Positions 35,310 through 47,239 of a stretch of 64,000 bases of DNA are shown in pieces. The stretch's first letter is position 1. Each line of letters begins with the position of its first letter. This DNA comes from Pseudisothecium myosuroides (Eukaryota > Streptophyta > Bryopsida > Hypnales > Lembophyllaceae), in assembly GCA_951799445.1 (NCBI GenBank), contig OX637297.1, positions 16,058,001-16,122,000 of the forward strand. Direction: 5' to 3'. Under the pieces are notes generated by a model that was not told where the DNA came from, did not search any database, and saw nothing but the letters and a program-made list of their open reading frames with translations. Made by a program: the position numbers and the translations under genes.

Positions 35310-35619
35310 GGTTTCCCAAGGGCTCACCCCTCTTTCTAAAGCTCTAAGGTAACCTTATCAACGAGGATTTTCATCCTCATCCTCAAAGATTTTCATCCTA
35401 CATCCTAAAAATCTACTTCTACCATCTATGCTGGACCAACATCCTAACTTTTGGAGATTAGTTCCAATCGCCAAACGGATTGCGCCATTGGATCCAGATC
35501 GCCGTGTTTAGTCCCACATCCTCCTACCCCCCGTACCGAGACCAAAAACCCATCGTAGGCTAATTTAGTTTAAAAACCAAATCGTGGTAAAATCCTAGAT
35601 CTTAAGGGTCTCCTATTTT

Positions 35620-36380
35620 GAGAAATGTGAATAGCCTAGGGTCTCCGGTAGGTGCGAGAGAGTCGGGAAGGACTTTTGGTTGACTTTGTTTCGCCATCGT
35701 ATGGGCCCGGGATGCCGGTCAACGTGGCGGGGACCCCGCCACGTGGTTAATTCCCGAGGAATCTCGTCGGTTTGGGTACTTGCCGCTATCGGAATGTCGT
35801 GAAACTTCACGGAGTGCATTATTAACATAAAACAAGCTAGTCTAATTTTTAGTGAGATTTTATTGTAACCTGGGTAATTTCCATGAAATTCCCGTTGGAG
35901 TTTAGGAGGGTTGACCATCCGAAAAAGATTCTTTTGCAAGTCGGAAGATGCCGGGATTTTTCACGTGACCTCTCAGGGAGTCGCATGAAAGATGTGCGGG
36001 TGTGTTTCCGTACCTGGCACGATTGGTCAATGGAGATTTAAAACTGGCCATCTCCTTGAATTAGCGACGGTGCGGGAATCTTCTGCAGGTGGAGGAATCT
36101 TGGCGAACCGATTTCGCCGTTGGACTCCTGGCATGGGATTCACCCTAGAACACCATCCTTGGGCTGTAGATTCTTCTACGGGCCCGGTCTTGCGTGAGTG
36201 GCTCCTGCATGCTAACAATCGGTTGGAAATTCGTCGATCTAATGGGGAATTCTAAATCTAACTCTAGGACCCAACCTAGTGGCCTCGCTGTGGATCCCTC
36301 GGACCGACCTAGCCATGAATCGCCACATTGATGGTGGGATTTAGCCCTTTTGGGGCTGTGTGACTCGAATCCTCCCAATC
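35620..36380. other. GC-richer repeat-like interval
   Basis: Unlike its AT-rich surroundings. It has an inverted GTGGCGGGG/CCCCGCCAC pair near 35725. The part 35770-35910 matches 43400-43530 in inverse orientation. The open frame at 35992-36255 has no recognised domain. Confidence 0.4.
35770..35910 (+). repeat. Dispersed repeat (inverted partner 43400-43530)
   Basis: Shares CTAATTTTTAGTGAGATTTT and GGTAATTTCCATGAAATT with the reverse complement of 43400-43530. Confidence 0.75.
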
Positions 36381-37740
36381 TAACCTTTTCGTTATTTCTA
36401 TACTATTTTTAGGCAAGATTTGGGGGATTCTAAGTAAAAAATACAAATCTAGACCAAATACTATAATGGGTATGACACAACCCTATTTCGGTTCTATACT
36501 CTTTTTATGGGTTTTTTTATACTTTTATCAACTTTAAATTGCAAATTTCCAGAAAAAATAATTCTATGAGTCCCAAGTGACAAATTGGACGCTCACATTT
36601 ACCCATACCTATCTAATTCAAATGTACATATTTTTCCACCTTTTTAGGGTACCATAGCATGTGGAATGGCTACTAGCTTGGAACTTGCCTATGGACTTTA
36701 AGAGACTTTTATGGATAGAGACTTTGCCACTTTGGTCCACTCAACGTCTCAACCATGCATACACTCAACAATGATTGCAACCTACAGCATTTTTCTAATG
36801 CATCCTCTTCTAAACCTACACACACACAATTATTCTAAACTTGCAGCTTCAACGTTACCCTAAACCATTGTAACATTGAGAAAGCAAAAACAAAGCGAAA
36901 CTGTAACCCCAACGGCGCCAAAATCCTAGCCGCCGCCGAAACCCTAACGGCTGAAAACAGTACGCCAAAAAACACTATTTACGCACGAATTTCAAGGACA
37001 AAACAAAATTAACGCCATAGTAAACGAGGCCATATGCCATGGGTGTCTATGCATGCATGCTCCATGCATGATGGCCCATCATGCATAAATTGAAATATTG
37101 TCATCAAAACATTGCGTAATTACCACATAGGGATTTTTGCCGGATAAAAACATTAAAAACGGGCTGCCAGATGTGCACTTGTATGACAAACAGAGGACCC
37201 GACTAAGACAACAAGAGACTGCAAGGGCCAAGCTCATTAAACGGAGAGTGAGAAATAGTGAACGCCGTGATGCTCATACTACCCAATGTGCACATTGAGC
37301 ATTGCAATTGGCTCTTAGTGTAGCCTGGTTGAGAATAGGACTAAGTTTGTTGGTATCACCGTTAACAAATCAAGGAAATTAATAAATCAGTCATTGAAAA
37401 ATGAGGAGGGTACATGTGTACTTACAACAATTAATTCCTGTTTACATCCATACTGATGACATAGCTGCAAGAGAAGATTAATTTGGGGGGCTCTGGGCCA
37501 TTTGTATATATTGGTGCCCTAAGAGCACAAGGTCAAGCTGGTGGTCCTTAGTGTAGCTAGTCATTTTATCATTTTTCAACCTTCTATCAGTGTTCAGGTT
37601 TACATAAGTCACATAAGCTTACCACGTCCAATGATGGCATAGAACAAGGTTTCTCAACCTTTTAGTTTTCAAAGTAGTTTTTGGAAAAATGTCTTCTAGA
37701 ATTAGACTTTTACCAGTTCAAGATTTGCACATCTTGTATT
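36381..37740. other. Interval with a possible retrotransposon primer-binding-like site
   Basis: No gene seen. The reverse complement of 36908-36923 reads TTTTGGCGCCGTTGGG, resembling the sequence after the 5' LTR in many plant Ty3-type elements. No LTR pair was found, so this is weak. Near 37030-37090 are nested palindromic ATGCATGC runs. Confidence 0.3.
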
Positions 37741-38490
37741 TTCTTAACCCCTAAAGTTCCTTGACTATGTTTTTACCAAAAAATGCACCAAACCATTTCT
37801 AATACAAAAACCAAAATTTTACAAGAAAAAACATTTTTTGGACACACATAACCATAGGATCTTATAGTATGCTAGTTTGAAAAGATGTGGAAAAAATTTC
37901 AAAACTTTCCCTTGTGTGCATTGCCAAATATTAGTATTTGAATTAATAGAAGTCATTTATTTGGCCTTGCAAAAAACAGAGCAACTTCACTTTACAAGGT
38001 CACATTTGTTTGAAAAAATATCTATTTTGGTGGTACTTCTTTGGATTCATTGTTCAAGGCAAGTTGGCTATGTGTTTGAAATTTTTTTGATCATTTAAAA
38101 TTCTATACCATAAAGGAAATAATAGTAAGTAGAAAGTGATTTAAAATACTAAGTTCCTAAGAATTTAGTTATGGAATTGAAAAATGCCAATTCCAATGAA
38201 TGGTTGTAACTTTGTAATAAACAATCTAAAATCCTATAATTTTATTTTTTTCAAAGCATTATGAAACTTGAGTTAAATAAAGGGCTTCAAAGTAGCCAGA
38301 ATTCATAACTGCCCGCAAACTAAAACTCCTCATAACTTTTATTTCATTAATCAAAGTGGAATGATTCAAGGCTTTCCACATATATATAAATCTAGAATAC
38401 GAATTTCAAATTTTTGTTTATGAATAAAGTGATTTTTTTTAATCTGCTTAGACTGTTTAGTCTAGAAAAAACAAACTATATATTGCTTAT
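37740..38490 (-). repeat. Dispersed repeat, copy 2 (inverted partner 17400-18310)
   Basis: Reverse complement of the earlier copy, with matches such as AAAACTCCTCATAACTTT near 38325. Confidence 0.75.
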
Positions 38491-39790
38491 ACAATAACAT
38501 TTTAACCATGTAGTCAAAAGTTATAAAACAGATTTGGCCTTAACCCCTTGAAGACTATGAGGCACATTGTGTCCTCAAAGAAAACTTGGATGCTATGGGT
38601 ACAAGAATGCAAAACAAATTTGCTAAAAATCTATACTACAAAGTTGCCATAAAGTATACAAGGAAGGCAAATGCAAAATTTGATTTGGAAAAAAATTCAA
38701 TGATGTCAATGTTTTGTCAGGGAACCGAATGTCGTAGGTTTCCAAAGAAGTATTCAGTGGAATTGGAGGACTTTTGGCTGTTGTAAAACTCATCTTTTAT
38801 AAACACTTGTGTATCTACTTTTGTAACTTCCAGATTTATCAATATAGGAGCTTCTTATTGCGGCATTCTAGAAGCGCTTTGTCAATTTGTGGTGGCTACC
38901 TTGTCAAAGTTGTTGAAGTTGTATGTCACCAAGTTACATACATCAAGATGTTGGGTTCGCAATGTAGAATATATTCGATTGCACCCCTTGTCAATGAAGG
39001 CCAAGGCAGTCTGAGACTCTAAGTCATCTGAATGTATGGGCCTCAAGCAGTATACCCATAAGGATTGCATACGCATACCTAGTTGATACCGCCCTGAAGC
39101 CTACCAGGGTTTTTACATTCATTTTAACTAGATCGCTTGAAAAGAGAATTGGTCGATATTGTCAAAGTATAATCGGCAACATGATTGCTTTTCTGGGTTC
39201 TTTTTACTGGCGACTGTGAGCCTTCAAGTTAGCACTTGGAGCTTTGGGTTTATTTTTTGCAATTTATTGTCAGTTTTTAGTGTCAACTCATGCAAAATAG
39301 CATGAATTAGTTAGTTGAGAGAAGTTTGGTAGAAGTCCCTACCATATTAGTGAGGAGTCTTCTTACAATTGTAAAAAGCACAAAATACTTTGTTTTTCCA
39401 TATTTAGGTCTTAGTTAGGTGTCTTAGAGTCTAGATTAACATTTTAGAGAGAAGTGAAGATGTGAGAGTTAGCCAATTCTAGTGTCTTGTCCATGTGAAA
39501 CTCAGCCTATGGAATGCATGTGACAATCTGGCTAAATTATAAGAGTCTATCTTCAGATTTAGAAGTCTCTAGATCCAATTTGTTGCAGTGTAAATTTTTG
39601 GTTTTTTCTAAGTTACCTAAATCTTGGAACGGAAACCGTAACCAAGGATCCGAATTCGAGCAAGAAGTAACAAGAAACTGAAAATTAACGACGGAACGGA
39701 ATTAGTGGACAAATCCGGATTCGATCGGAATCTAATTCGGATTAGGGTTGGAATGAATCTGGGTCAGGACCGGATTAGGTCATGATGACA
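38491..39790. other. AT-rich interval, nothing recognised
   Basis: Short open frames only. From about 39600 the sequence becomes rich in CCGGAT/ATCCGG words, which continue through the gag-like element. Confidence 0.4.
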
Positions 39791-39798
39791 GATCAGAC

Positions 39799-39808
39799 TA
39801 TAAATAGG
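39799..39808 (+). promoter_or_regulatory. TATA box of the gag-like gene
   Basis: TATAAATAGG, about 185 bp before the first in-frame ATG of the downstream gene. A short upstream ORF (MSVLVC) starts at 39921. Confidence 0.55.
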
Positions 39809-39983
39809 TTGACAAGTCCAGTTGCCACTTTTTTTCAAACTTCGTTTGCTGGAAGCGTTCTTCTGCGCGTACTTAGCTTTCTTCCCCAGCGCTTTGCTTT
39901 CTTATTTTGTGAGTGTTACTATGAGCGTGTTAGTGTGTTAGGATATCAGAGTGCGTAGTGCGTTAGTGTGTGCTGCAGGGTTA

Positions 39984-41849
39984 ATGCTTTTCCAGTTGAA
40001 ATTGGAGAAGAGAAGTGAGGAACGAGACATGCGGCTAGGAGAGAGAAAGGTAGTCTCGGTGAGGATTCGGTTAGCACAGCGCGTGCCCATGCCTCAGCTT
40101 CGCAAGAGCAGAGCAGGACCGTCCAGTTCCTCCGCAGCAGTAGTCAAGCTACGGAAGGTGAGTCCGGTCATTCCCTCAAGAGAGGAGGAGCAGGCCAACC
40201 TCATGGAGGATCTCGCCACGATGGGTTGTCAAGGGTTGTTAGACAAACCCTGGGGATTTAGAGAGGAGCGGATGATAAGGGAGCTGTTAGGGAAATTGTC
40301 GAATCAGTTCGACAATACCATTTGCAAAATTCCGGGCAATTGGACGGAAGAAATGTAGAGGTCAATATACAACTTCCAAGTAAGAGGCTTAGGAATGGCC
40401 AACCGGAAGGACGAATACGTCCGGGGGAAGTTTCGGAGTACCGTAGACTCAAAGGACGGGCATGCGGTCTTGGACTGTCTTGATGACCGGCATCGCAACC
40501 TTCTCCAATTTTTGATTCCGATCATCCACCCGGAGAAGCCGACAAGGGTGACGCTGGCCCTCGGAAACCTGATTTTCGGAGCTCTGAGCGGGGAACGGAA
40601 AGTTGACTGGGCCCGGATCTTTTCCGATCTGGTCGGCCACTTGGTTCCAAAGATTGGAAGGAGTAGGGCTACACCATTGAGTCCCTACATCTTCCATCTT
40701 TACAAACACCACCAGCTTCTCACAGACTCCGAAGAGAAGGAGTGGAAGACTCAGGAGGCGCTCCTGAAGTATGGGGAATCGGAAACGGATGACGAGCAGG
40801 AAGACGCATCCGGTTCCGATGAAGAAGAAGAAGAGGAGTTGCACAAGCCATTGAACAAGCGGCAGAAGACGACGCCTCCCCACCGAAGAGGAACACCAAC
40901 ACCCCCGGGTGAGACTTCCAATCCTGGGAAGGGACCGGAAGTTGAAGGAGCGGGTCCCTCCGAACCGGATCCGACCGATCCGTTTAATCAGTTGATCACC
41001 ATCCTCTACGGCATGCGAGCAGATTGGGAGATCAAGAAGATGATTTGGGCACAGATCGGAGAATTGGTGGGTGCGCCAGTGAATAGCAAACTGTCAGCAG
41101 TAGTGGCAGAATTCATCTCCAGCCCGGATGAGATCCAGAGGCAAGAAGCAGAGATTCGTCGACTTCAAGAGGAAGTCGATTCGTTGAAGGCAGAAATTTT
41201 CGCCTTCAAAGAAGACGTAACCGCTACACGGGAGATGGCGAAAGTGACTCGGAAAGTAGCAGAGCAAGTGAAGGCCACTTTTGGGGAAACCGGAGAGGTC
41301 GCCGCCAAGGCAAAGTCATTTGATGAGGGGGTGCTCAAGGACAAGAAGTTATCCAGAACCCCATTGGTTCGGATTTTGACTGACTTCTCTGAAAAGGTAG
41401 AAGTAGTGATGGTAGAGGCACGAGATGCGGTAGACCGGATGGAAGTGAGCAGTCGGAAGCTGACCGGATCTGTGTTTTCCAGGGAGTTCCATCTTTCGAA
41501 CCTCTCGCTACCAGAATCTTTTCCGGTTGGTGGCACTCAAAGGGAGGGGAAGGATCGGACTCCCCATTCGAAGAAGAGTGGACGGAAACTCACGGCACCC
41601 ATTAACTTAGATTCGTTGCCAGGGTCTGATGTCCCTGAACGAGAAGCCAAGGAGCGGAACCGGAACTTGATAGAAGTCTTCAACCAGCTAGGAACGGAGG
41701 AGGCCAAGAGTCCTACACTGGACCAGGGCCAGGATCAAAATATGGAGCAAGCCCCAGATCAGAGTATGGACCAAGGTATTGACCAAGTTTTGGACCAGCA
41801 TATGGAGTTAGGTTCGGATCAAGGAGTAGATCCGGGTATGGTAGAATAG
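39984..41849 (+). CDS. Gag-like coiled-coil protein of unrecognised family (one in-frame TAG)
   Basis: One reading frame runs from ATG 39984 (or 40029) to the TAG ending at 41849, interrupted by a TAG at 40356-40358. The second part alone (ATG 40395) is 484 residues. A basic N-terminus leads to a conserved block (YVRGKF, RHRNLLQFLIPIIHPEKPTR, FGALSGERKVDWARIFSDLV, SPYIFHLYKHHQ). An acidic linker (DEEEEEEL) and a Pro-rich segment follow, then a coiled coil (EIRRLQEEVDSLKAEI, about 41140-41290). The end is a Gln/Asp/Met repeat (DQSMDQGIDQ). No CCHC zinc knuckle, protease, reverse transcriptase or integrase follows. A degenerate relative lies at 55428-56620. Two copies, the TATA box and the CCGGAT-rich surroundings suggest a repeated, gag-only type element; that is an inference. 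Confidence 0.65.
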
Positions 41850-42960
41850 GTAGGAATTAGTTTTGTAAATATTTGTTAGGAAGGACTGGACCGGATGTTA
41901 ATCCGGTCTGTCTGGTTCAGATCGGGTTTTATCCAGTCTGACCGGATTGGCAGGGACCGAAAGTTCCGCGCGGACTTTTGGGGGCCCTTTTTGTTGACTT
42001 TGAGGTTTTAAAATGTATATAAGTCAGTCTCTGCGAAGGAGACTGGGAGTCTTTTCTCTTGAGTTTTTTTTTTTGCATTTTCTATTAGTTTCTTGTTGTA
42101 TGTCTCTCCCAAGCGTGGCAGTAGTATATGAGGAGAAGTTAGGAAGGTGCAAGTTGTTCTTGAGAGTGATTTCTCCCCTTGGTGTTACTGTTTTGCTCTT
42201 ATGTGCAAGTGAGTGGGTATTATAACTGCTGGGAGTGGATTTCAGTTCCTCAGCACTTCTAAGGTTCAGGATTCTGGGTGAGAAAACTGTTGTTAGGCTA
42301 GGCGGATAGGGAGGGATTCCTTAGTCGCGCTAAAGCTCTTGGGTGGGAAATCTGGTTGAGTGTCCGATCTCCTGTGAGGCCTCGCTGCCCTAGTTGGTAA
42401 ACGGAAGAACTTTAGTTGATGTTGGAATGGACGGGTTCACTTGTAACCGCCTAACTTCGCACGGAGGGAACTTGGCGTCAAGGTCGTTGTAGTATGAGAG
42501 GATCGTACAGAAGGGTTCTTTGTGTGACCTGCAATCCGCATTGCTATCCGGGTGGCTGTGAGAGATCAAACCGGATCCGGGCTAGTGTAGGAAGTAGCAG
42601 AATAGAGAAGTGGGTCTTCAGCCACTATAAGTTATGGAAGGAGTGGCGGGCCTGCCACTTTCAAAAGCAAGCGGCAAACTCTCTGATGGTGAAACAGAGG
42701 CTAAATCAAACTGGATTGGAGTAGGAGTACGTAAGAGGACCGGAACGGATTGGTCCAGAGGAGTACTAGGATCGGAAGTTAGAAGATCCTGGATTATTGT
42801 AGTTTTACAAGACCGGATTACTGGACAGATCGGAAAGAGAGATAGGTCTGGTCATAGTTGTCTGGGTGTTTTGGTGTTTTCCGGTTTTAGATCTAGGACC
42901 AGAAAGTGGAATTTGGATACTGACAAGAACTTAAGTTTGAAATAGAGCTAGACACTTCAC
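41850..42960 (+). other. 3' part of the gag-like element
   Basis: Shares the CCGGAT word usage. GTATATAAG at 42015 resembles a second TATA box, as would a downstream LTR, but no LTR copy was found upstream of 39984. No further coding domain. Open frames at 42494 and 42634 are short. Confidence 0.35.
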
Positions 42961-44260
42961 AGAATCTCGTAGGTTCGATCTTTAGAGTCATTTTGTTATG
43001 CTTTAGAGTGGTTTTTGGGAGTATAACAGGGAATTTGCTTACTCAGTGCTGTGACACAATTCATGAGGAATTTGGACTAGTATGAAGTCTTGCAGGTGTT
43101 TAAGAATACGAACCAGAATGCAAAGTAGAAGAAGGGCGAGGTCATTGGAGCTTACAGAAAGGTGCTTTTAGAATAAAAGCATGCCAAGAAGTCAACATCG
43201 GAGTTAATCATCCACGATAAACCCCAGTACTAGAATGATTTTCCCCTCGAGCGGAAATTATTAAAGAATTGCTAATTTTAACATTCTTATTGAAGGTTCG
43301 GTTTGCCTTTAGCTTTTGGACACTTCCTAGAGGAATGCCCAAAAGTTTCAAGATTTTACAAAACTCTACAATGACTCCATGAAAAGTCAATCGCCTTTGA
43401 AACTGATGGTAAATTCATAGAAATTATCCAGAGTGCGATAAAATCTCACTAAAAATTAGATTAGAGTTTTGTGTGCCAAATAAACGACTTGTCAATTTTG
43501 AAGACTTTCTAATAGTCAAAAGTACCAAAATCAGCAACGACATCAAATTTAATAAGAATTTACAACATGGCGGCGGATTGACTGGCAAACCAAGAGGTTA
43601 TGGTGCCTGAATGTCGCAAACAAGGAGTCTTTTCTTACTCTCATGAACCTTCCAGGCAACCCTAGCTAATTAGTTTATTTGAAAATTGCAAATTCCCATA
43701 GTTGGAGTTTTGACTTTTCTTTGGAATTACCGTTAGTGATTTTTACAAGTATTTACAGTTTGGAGGAAAGGAGGTAGGAGGTTCTTGAATTGGGATCTTT
43801 TGAACGCGATGGCGCAATTGGTTTTCAATTTGAAGTTATTCTCAAGAAGATAGGAAGAGTTCAGCAATATGTTTGACTTTTTTAGAGTAATTAGTGGTAA
43901 TTCTAGGTTAATTTGCAAAATATCTTGGAAAAATTGAAGATTGGATTAAGTTAAGATTTCAAATCTTTCTTTAATAAGACAATTTAGATTAAACTAAGAA
44001 TATTTGGAATTATCTCAGGATTATTCACAAAATATTTTACAGTAGATTATGTTAATTTCCTAAATATCTTTAGAAAAAGCCTTAGATTTTATATGGACAA
44101 GATTTCTTTGCTAATTAAGGCTTATTCTAGAAAATTCTTAAGATTAAACAAAGATTATTTAGCAAATATCTTAAAGTAGATTAGGATTTAGCTTAGGTTA
44201 ATTTTTGAATAAAAGACATAATATCTTGTCGTAAATTGAGCTAGTGGAGCCTTCTAGCAA
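42961..44260. other. AT-rich interval
   Basis: Contains the inverted repeat copy 43400-43530. No gene seen. Confidence 0.4.
43400..43530 (-). repeat. Dispersed repeat (inverted partner 35770-35910)
   Basis: ATAAAATCTCACTAAAAATT at about 43439 and nearby sequence are the reverse complement of the earlier copy. Confidence 0.75.
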
Positions 44261-44262
44261 GT

Positions 44263-44428
44263 ATATAAGGCCCCTCTCAGAGTTTTCCTGCAACCCTTTT
44301 TTTTAATATTGTTACTTTGCAAGAGTATGGAACACCCACACTTCAATTTGTTTGTCGACATTTTGTCAAAATTATCTATTGAGGCCAAGATACGGCCATC
44401 TTTTGTTCATATTTGCTTTTTTTAGTGG
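44263..44428 (+). promoter_or_regulatory. TATA-like site followed by a 32-codon ORF
   Basis: GTATATAAGGCC near 44262 precedes ATG 44327, which reads MEHPHFNLFVDILSKLSIEA and ends after 32 codons. This is probably a promoter relic of a retroelement. Confidence 0.25.
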
Positions 44429-44429
44429 A

Positions 44430-45286
44430 AGAATTGGTTAGAGGGTGCTGGGGAAGTTTAGTCCCCCCCAAAATGGAAACTTTTGCAAAGATACTAATGA
44501 ATTTGTATTTTGAAACAACATTTGAGTCAGAATTCTTATGGCGGTGAAGCTAGTCTTCATCAAAAGGTTTTAAAACTCAAAAACCAACCAAACCTTATTA
44601 TATAACAAAGTTTGGTTTGATTAAACTCCTAAATTTTGGTTTAAACACTGTCATGTGTACCTCATTTAGTATTTAAACTCTTGGATACTTTGGGAAACAT
44701 TTTAAGACTTGATTTTTGGCTTAAACACTATCATGTATACCTCAGTCAAGGATTAACCACTTTTGAAAACAAATTGGGACCTTATATGCAAGTTTCACCT
44801 AGGGTTGCCCCTTGCATGCCGAAGCTTTGACCTTGAAACGAATTTACCTTTAAGAACCTTGAAGGAGAAAGTGTTATTGGAAAAAAAACTTGGCTTGTTG
44901 GACTATTTAAGTCCATAACCACACTACGTGGGTCCCTTTCTTTCCGCCGGAAATTGCTCAAGTTGCTTTTGTAGTCATTTGCTAATTTATGAATTTTTAG
45001 TAATTGACTCTTTGGAAGTTTAGTTTTTGATAGTTACTTTTTGATAGATTTAGTTAATATCTTTCTTTTTGGAAAAAAACCCAAAATTCCAAAAGAACCT
45101 TAGTTAGACTTGCTTTGCTTTATTTTAGTTAGTTGTTTTAGAACAATTCTCAAAACATCCATTAGTTAGAATTTCTTTTGTTTCAAAATACCCCACAAAA
45201 TCCATAAAAATTAGATAGTCAAAATTGCTTTTAGTTTAATTTAACTAGTTTAGTCCTTGCTTATTTCAATTTATCAAAAAAGAATT
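44430..45286. other. AT-rich interval, nothing recognised
   Basis: A partial duplication near 44637-44750 repeats GTTTAAACACTGTCATGTGT as GCTTAAACACTATCATGTAT. No gene. Confidence 0.4.
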
Positions 45287-45362
45287 TAGAACCAACCAAC
45301 AAGAATTTAGAACTAGCTAATGAGAAATTAGAACTAGCTAACAAGAATTAGAACTAGCCAGC
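45287..45362. repeat. Minisatellite, about 20 bp x 4
   Basis: Units of AAGAATTTAGAACTAGCTAA with small length changes. Confidence 0.88.
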
Positions 45363-45557
45363 TTGATAGCCGGGTATTAAAGGGACAAGGTGGGGATCAG
45401 TAAGGGTCGGGTTTCAGTTGAAGCCCGGATATCGGAATCAAGGCAACAAACCAGGACGACGAGATCAGGGTAGGTGACGATTGACGCGGCGGGAACGATG
45501 GTAGCGCAGAATAGGAAACCAAAGTCAATGGGGAGGGGGAGGGCCTGAATCAGTCAA

Positions 45558-45662
45558 GCCGTGAGCTTGAGAACCCAGGTCGTGAGCTTAAGAACCCAGG
45601 TCGTGATTTTGGTAATCTAGGCCGTAAAATTGAGAATCCAGGTCGTGAGTTTGAGAATTTTG
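45558..45662. repeat. Minisatellite, about 22 bp x 5
   Basis: Units of CCAGGTCGTGAGCTTGAGAA, more diverged toward the right. Confidence 0.88.
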
Positions 45663-46507
45663 GTTGAGTCCAAATCTTGAATCAAATGAATTGATGGTCT
45701 AAAGCCACACATGGTTGGTTGTTGCTAAACCACACCACCAAACTTTGATTCCTTAAACAAAAAAATTTAATCCTCACATCCAAAACAAACTCTTTCAATT
45801 TCAACACTAACACTTACAACTTAAGCAACTTAAACAACAACAATGAGAATGAAGTGACTCACAATTAAGGAGAAAGAAGAAGGAGGTGACGGCGCCAAGA
45901 AGGAATTTGGATTATAAAAAAATAATATATACTAAGCATCTAACTATTCATTTTGGAATTGTTCTTGGTTTTATTCTTTTTATCCTATTCATCTAACCAT
46001 TCACCTGGGCCTTGGATTTGTTTTATTCTTTTTCTATTCATTTACTATTCATTTGGAATAATTCTTTGGTTTCATTCCTTTTACTATTGAAGAATTTGAT
46101 TTTTGTCATTAATTAGGATTTTGGTGGAAATTAGTTGGTTGAATGTTGGTTTAGATTTTGTTTTATAAGGCCTAATAAGCCAAATAGAAAAAGACAAGTC
46201 AACAAAAATATTAGATTAATCCAACTAAACTAATAAACTAATGAATAACAAACAAACTTAACTATTCACTAGAATATTTATTAGAATTGGATAATCCTAA
46301 TATTTAAGGCTAATTCTTAAATTGAATAAATAACCATTTGAGCCAAATGAAAATAGGGCCTTGAAGTTTATTTTATTTAAAAGATTTGTTTAGAAACCAA
46401 CTTAAAACCACTATTTAATTCAAATTCCTAATGTAGGAATTTAGCTAGGAAGAATGTAGAAAAAAAGATTTTTAAAACATTCTAATTCTTGAATTTTCAT
46501 CAAATAG
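45663..46507. other. AT-rich interval
   Basis: No gene seen. It ends in a plausible splice acceptor (TCATCAAATAG). Confidence 0.4.
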
Positions 46508-46603
46508 GTGGATAGAGCGTATGTGATGGAGGACGACAGGTATTACGAGTCCATCATACTGGTGATATGTGATGACGGGACCGTGGCTGCAATGGATACA
46601 GAG
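46508..46603 (+). CDS. Orphan exon candidate, 32 codons
   Basis: Open between acceptor CAAATAG and donor GAG/GTATGT: VDRAYVMEDDRYYESIILVI then CDDGTVAAMDTE. Exactly 96 bp, phase 0 at both ends, and GC-richer than its surroundings. No partner exon was found within several kb and no family is recognised. Confidence 0.4.
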
Positions 46604-46667
46604 GTATGTTAGTTTTTCCCTTTCCTTTTGCTTTTTAAATTGTTTTGCTTTTAAATTAGAGGCAAAG

Positions 46668-47229
46668 CTCGGGGGGGGCACCTAGTATTTTACTACAAAC
46701 CACGTGCGAACAAGTGGTTTCTAATGAACTATAATTTCAACTTAAAATTTTGAGGGTTGCTTAATAATGACTATAGGTTTCTATTGCCAAAATTTCAAAC
46801 TAAAATAATAGTTGAAATGATTTGTACAAGAGGTTGAAAATGGCCTAAAACGGCATGTTTTTCAACTCAAATATTTATAGAGATCACATTTAGATGACCA
46901 TTGCATCAATACTCAACTCAAAATGAAATTTCAATAGAGAGCTATTTTTAAGGATTTTTTTGTTCATTTTTTAGACAATTTTTTAGGATATAATATAGGG
47001 GTGTGAAAGTTATTTTTCAGTTGTACAGTGTATCTAATTACTTCAAAAATTTGTAACTAATTATCATTAACAAATAAAAATATCAATAATTCAAAACATA
47101 AACTTTTGAAGTAGGAAAATCTAGTCATATTTTTTTATTTCATTTTATTTAAATTTTAGGATATAATATAGGGGGTCCAAAGTTTTGTTCGCACGTGTTT
47201 TCTAATGGACACTCTAAGTGACCCCCCTG
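46668..47229. mobile_element. 562-bp TIR element, MULE- or hAT-type MITE
   Basis: The left end is CTCGGGGGGGGCACCTAG; the reverse complement of the right end is CAGGGGGGTCACTTAG. The arms share CACGTGCGAACAA further in. AGAGGCAAAG flanks it exactly at 46658-46667 and 47230-47239, a 10-bp duplication (9-11 bp suits MULEs; a true 8 bp would suit hAT). No coding capacity. Confidence 0.85.
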
Positions 47230-47239
47230 AGAGGCAAAG

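Noticed and set aside
36908..36923. Primer-binding-like site implying an LTR retrotransposon
   Set aside because: No LTR pair, polypurine tract or pol domain found nearby.
40449..40883. 144-codon minus-strand open frame
   Set aside because: Antisense shadow of the gag-like ORF.
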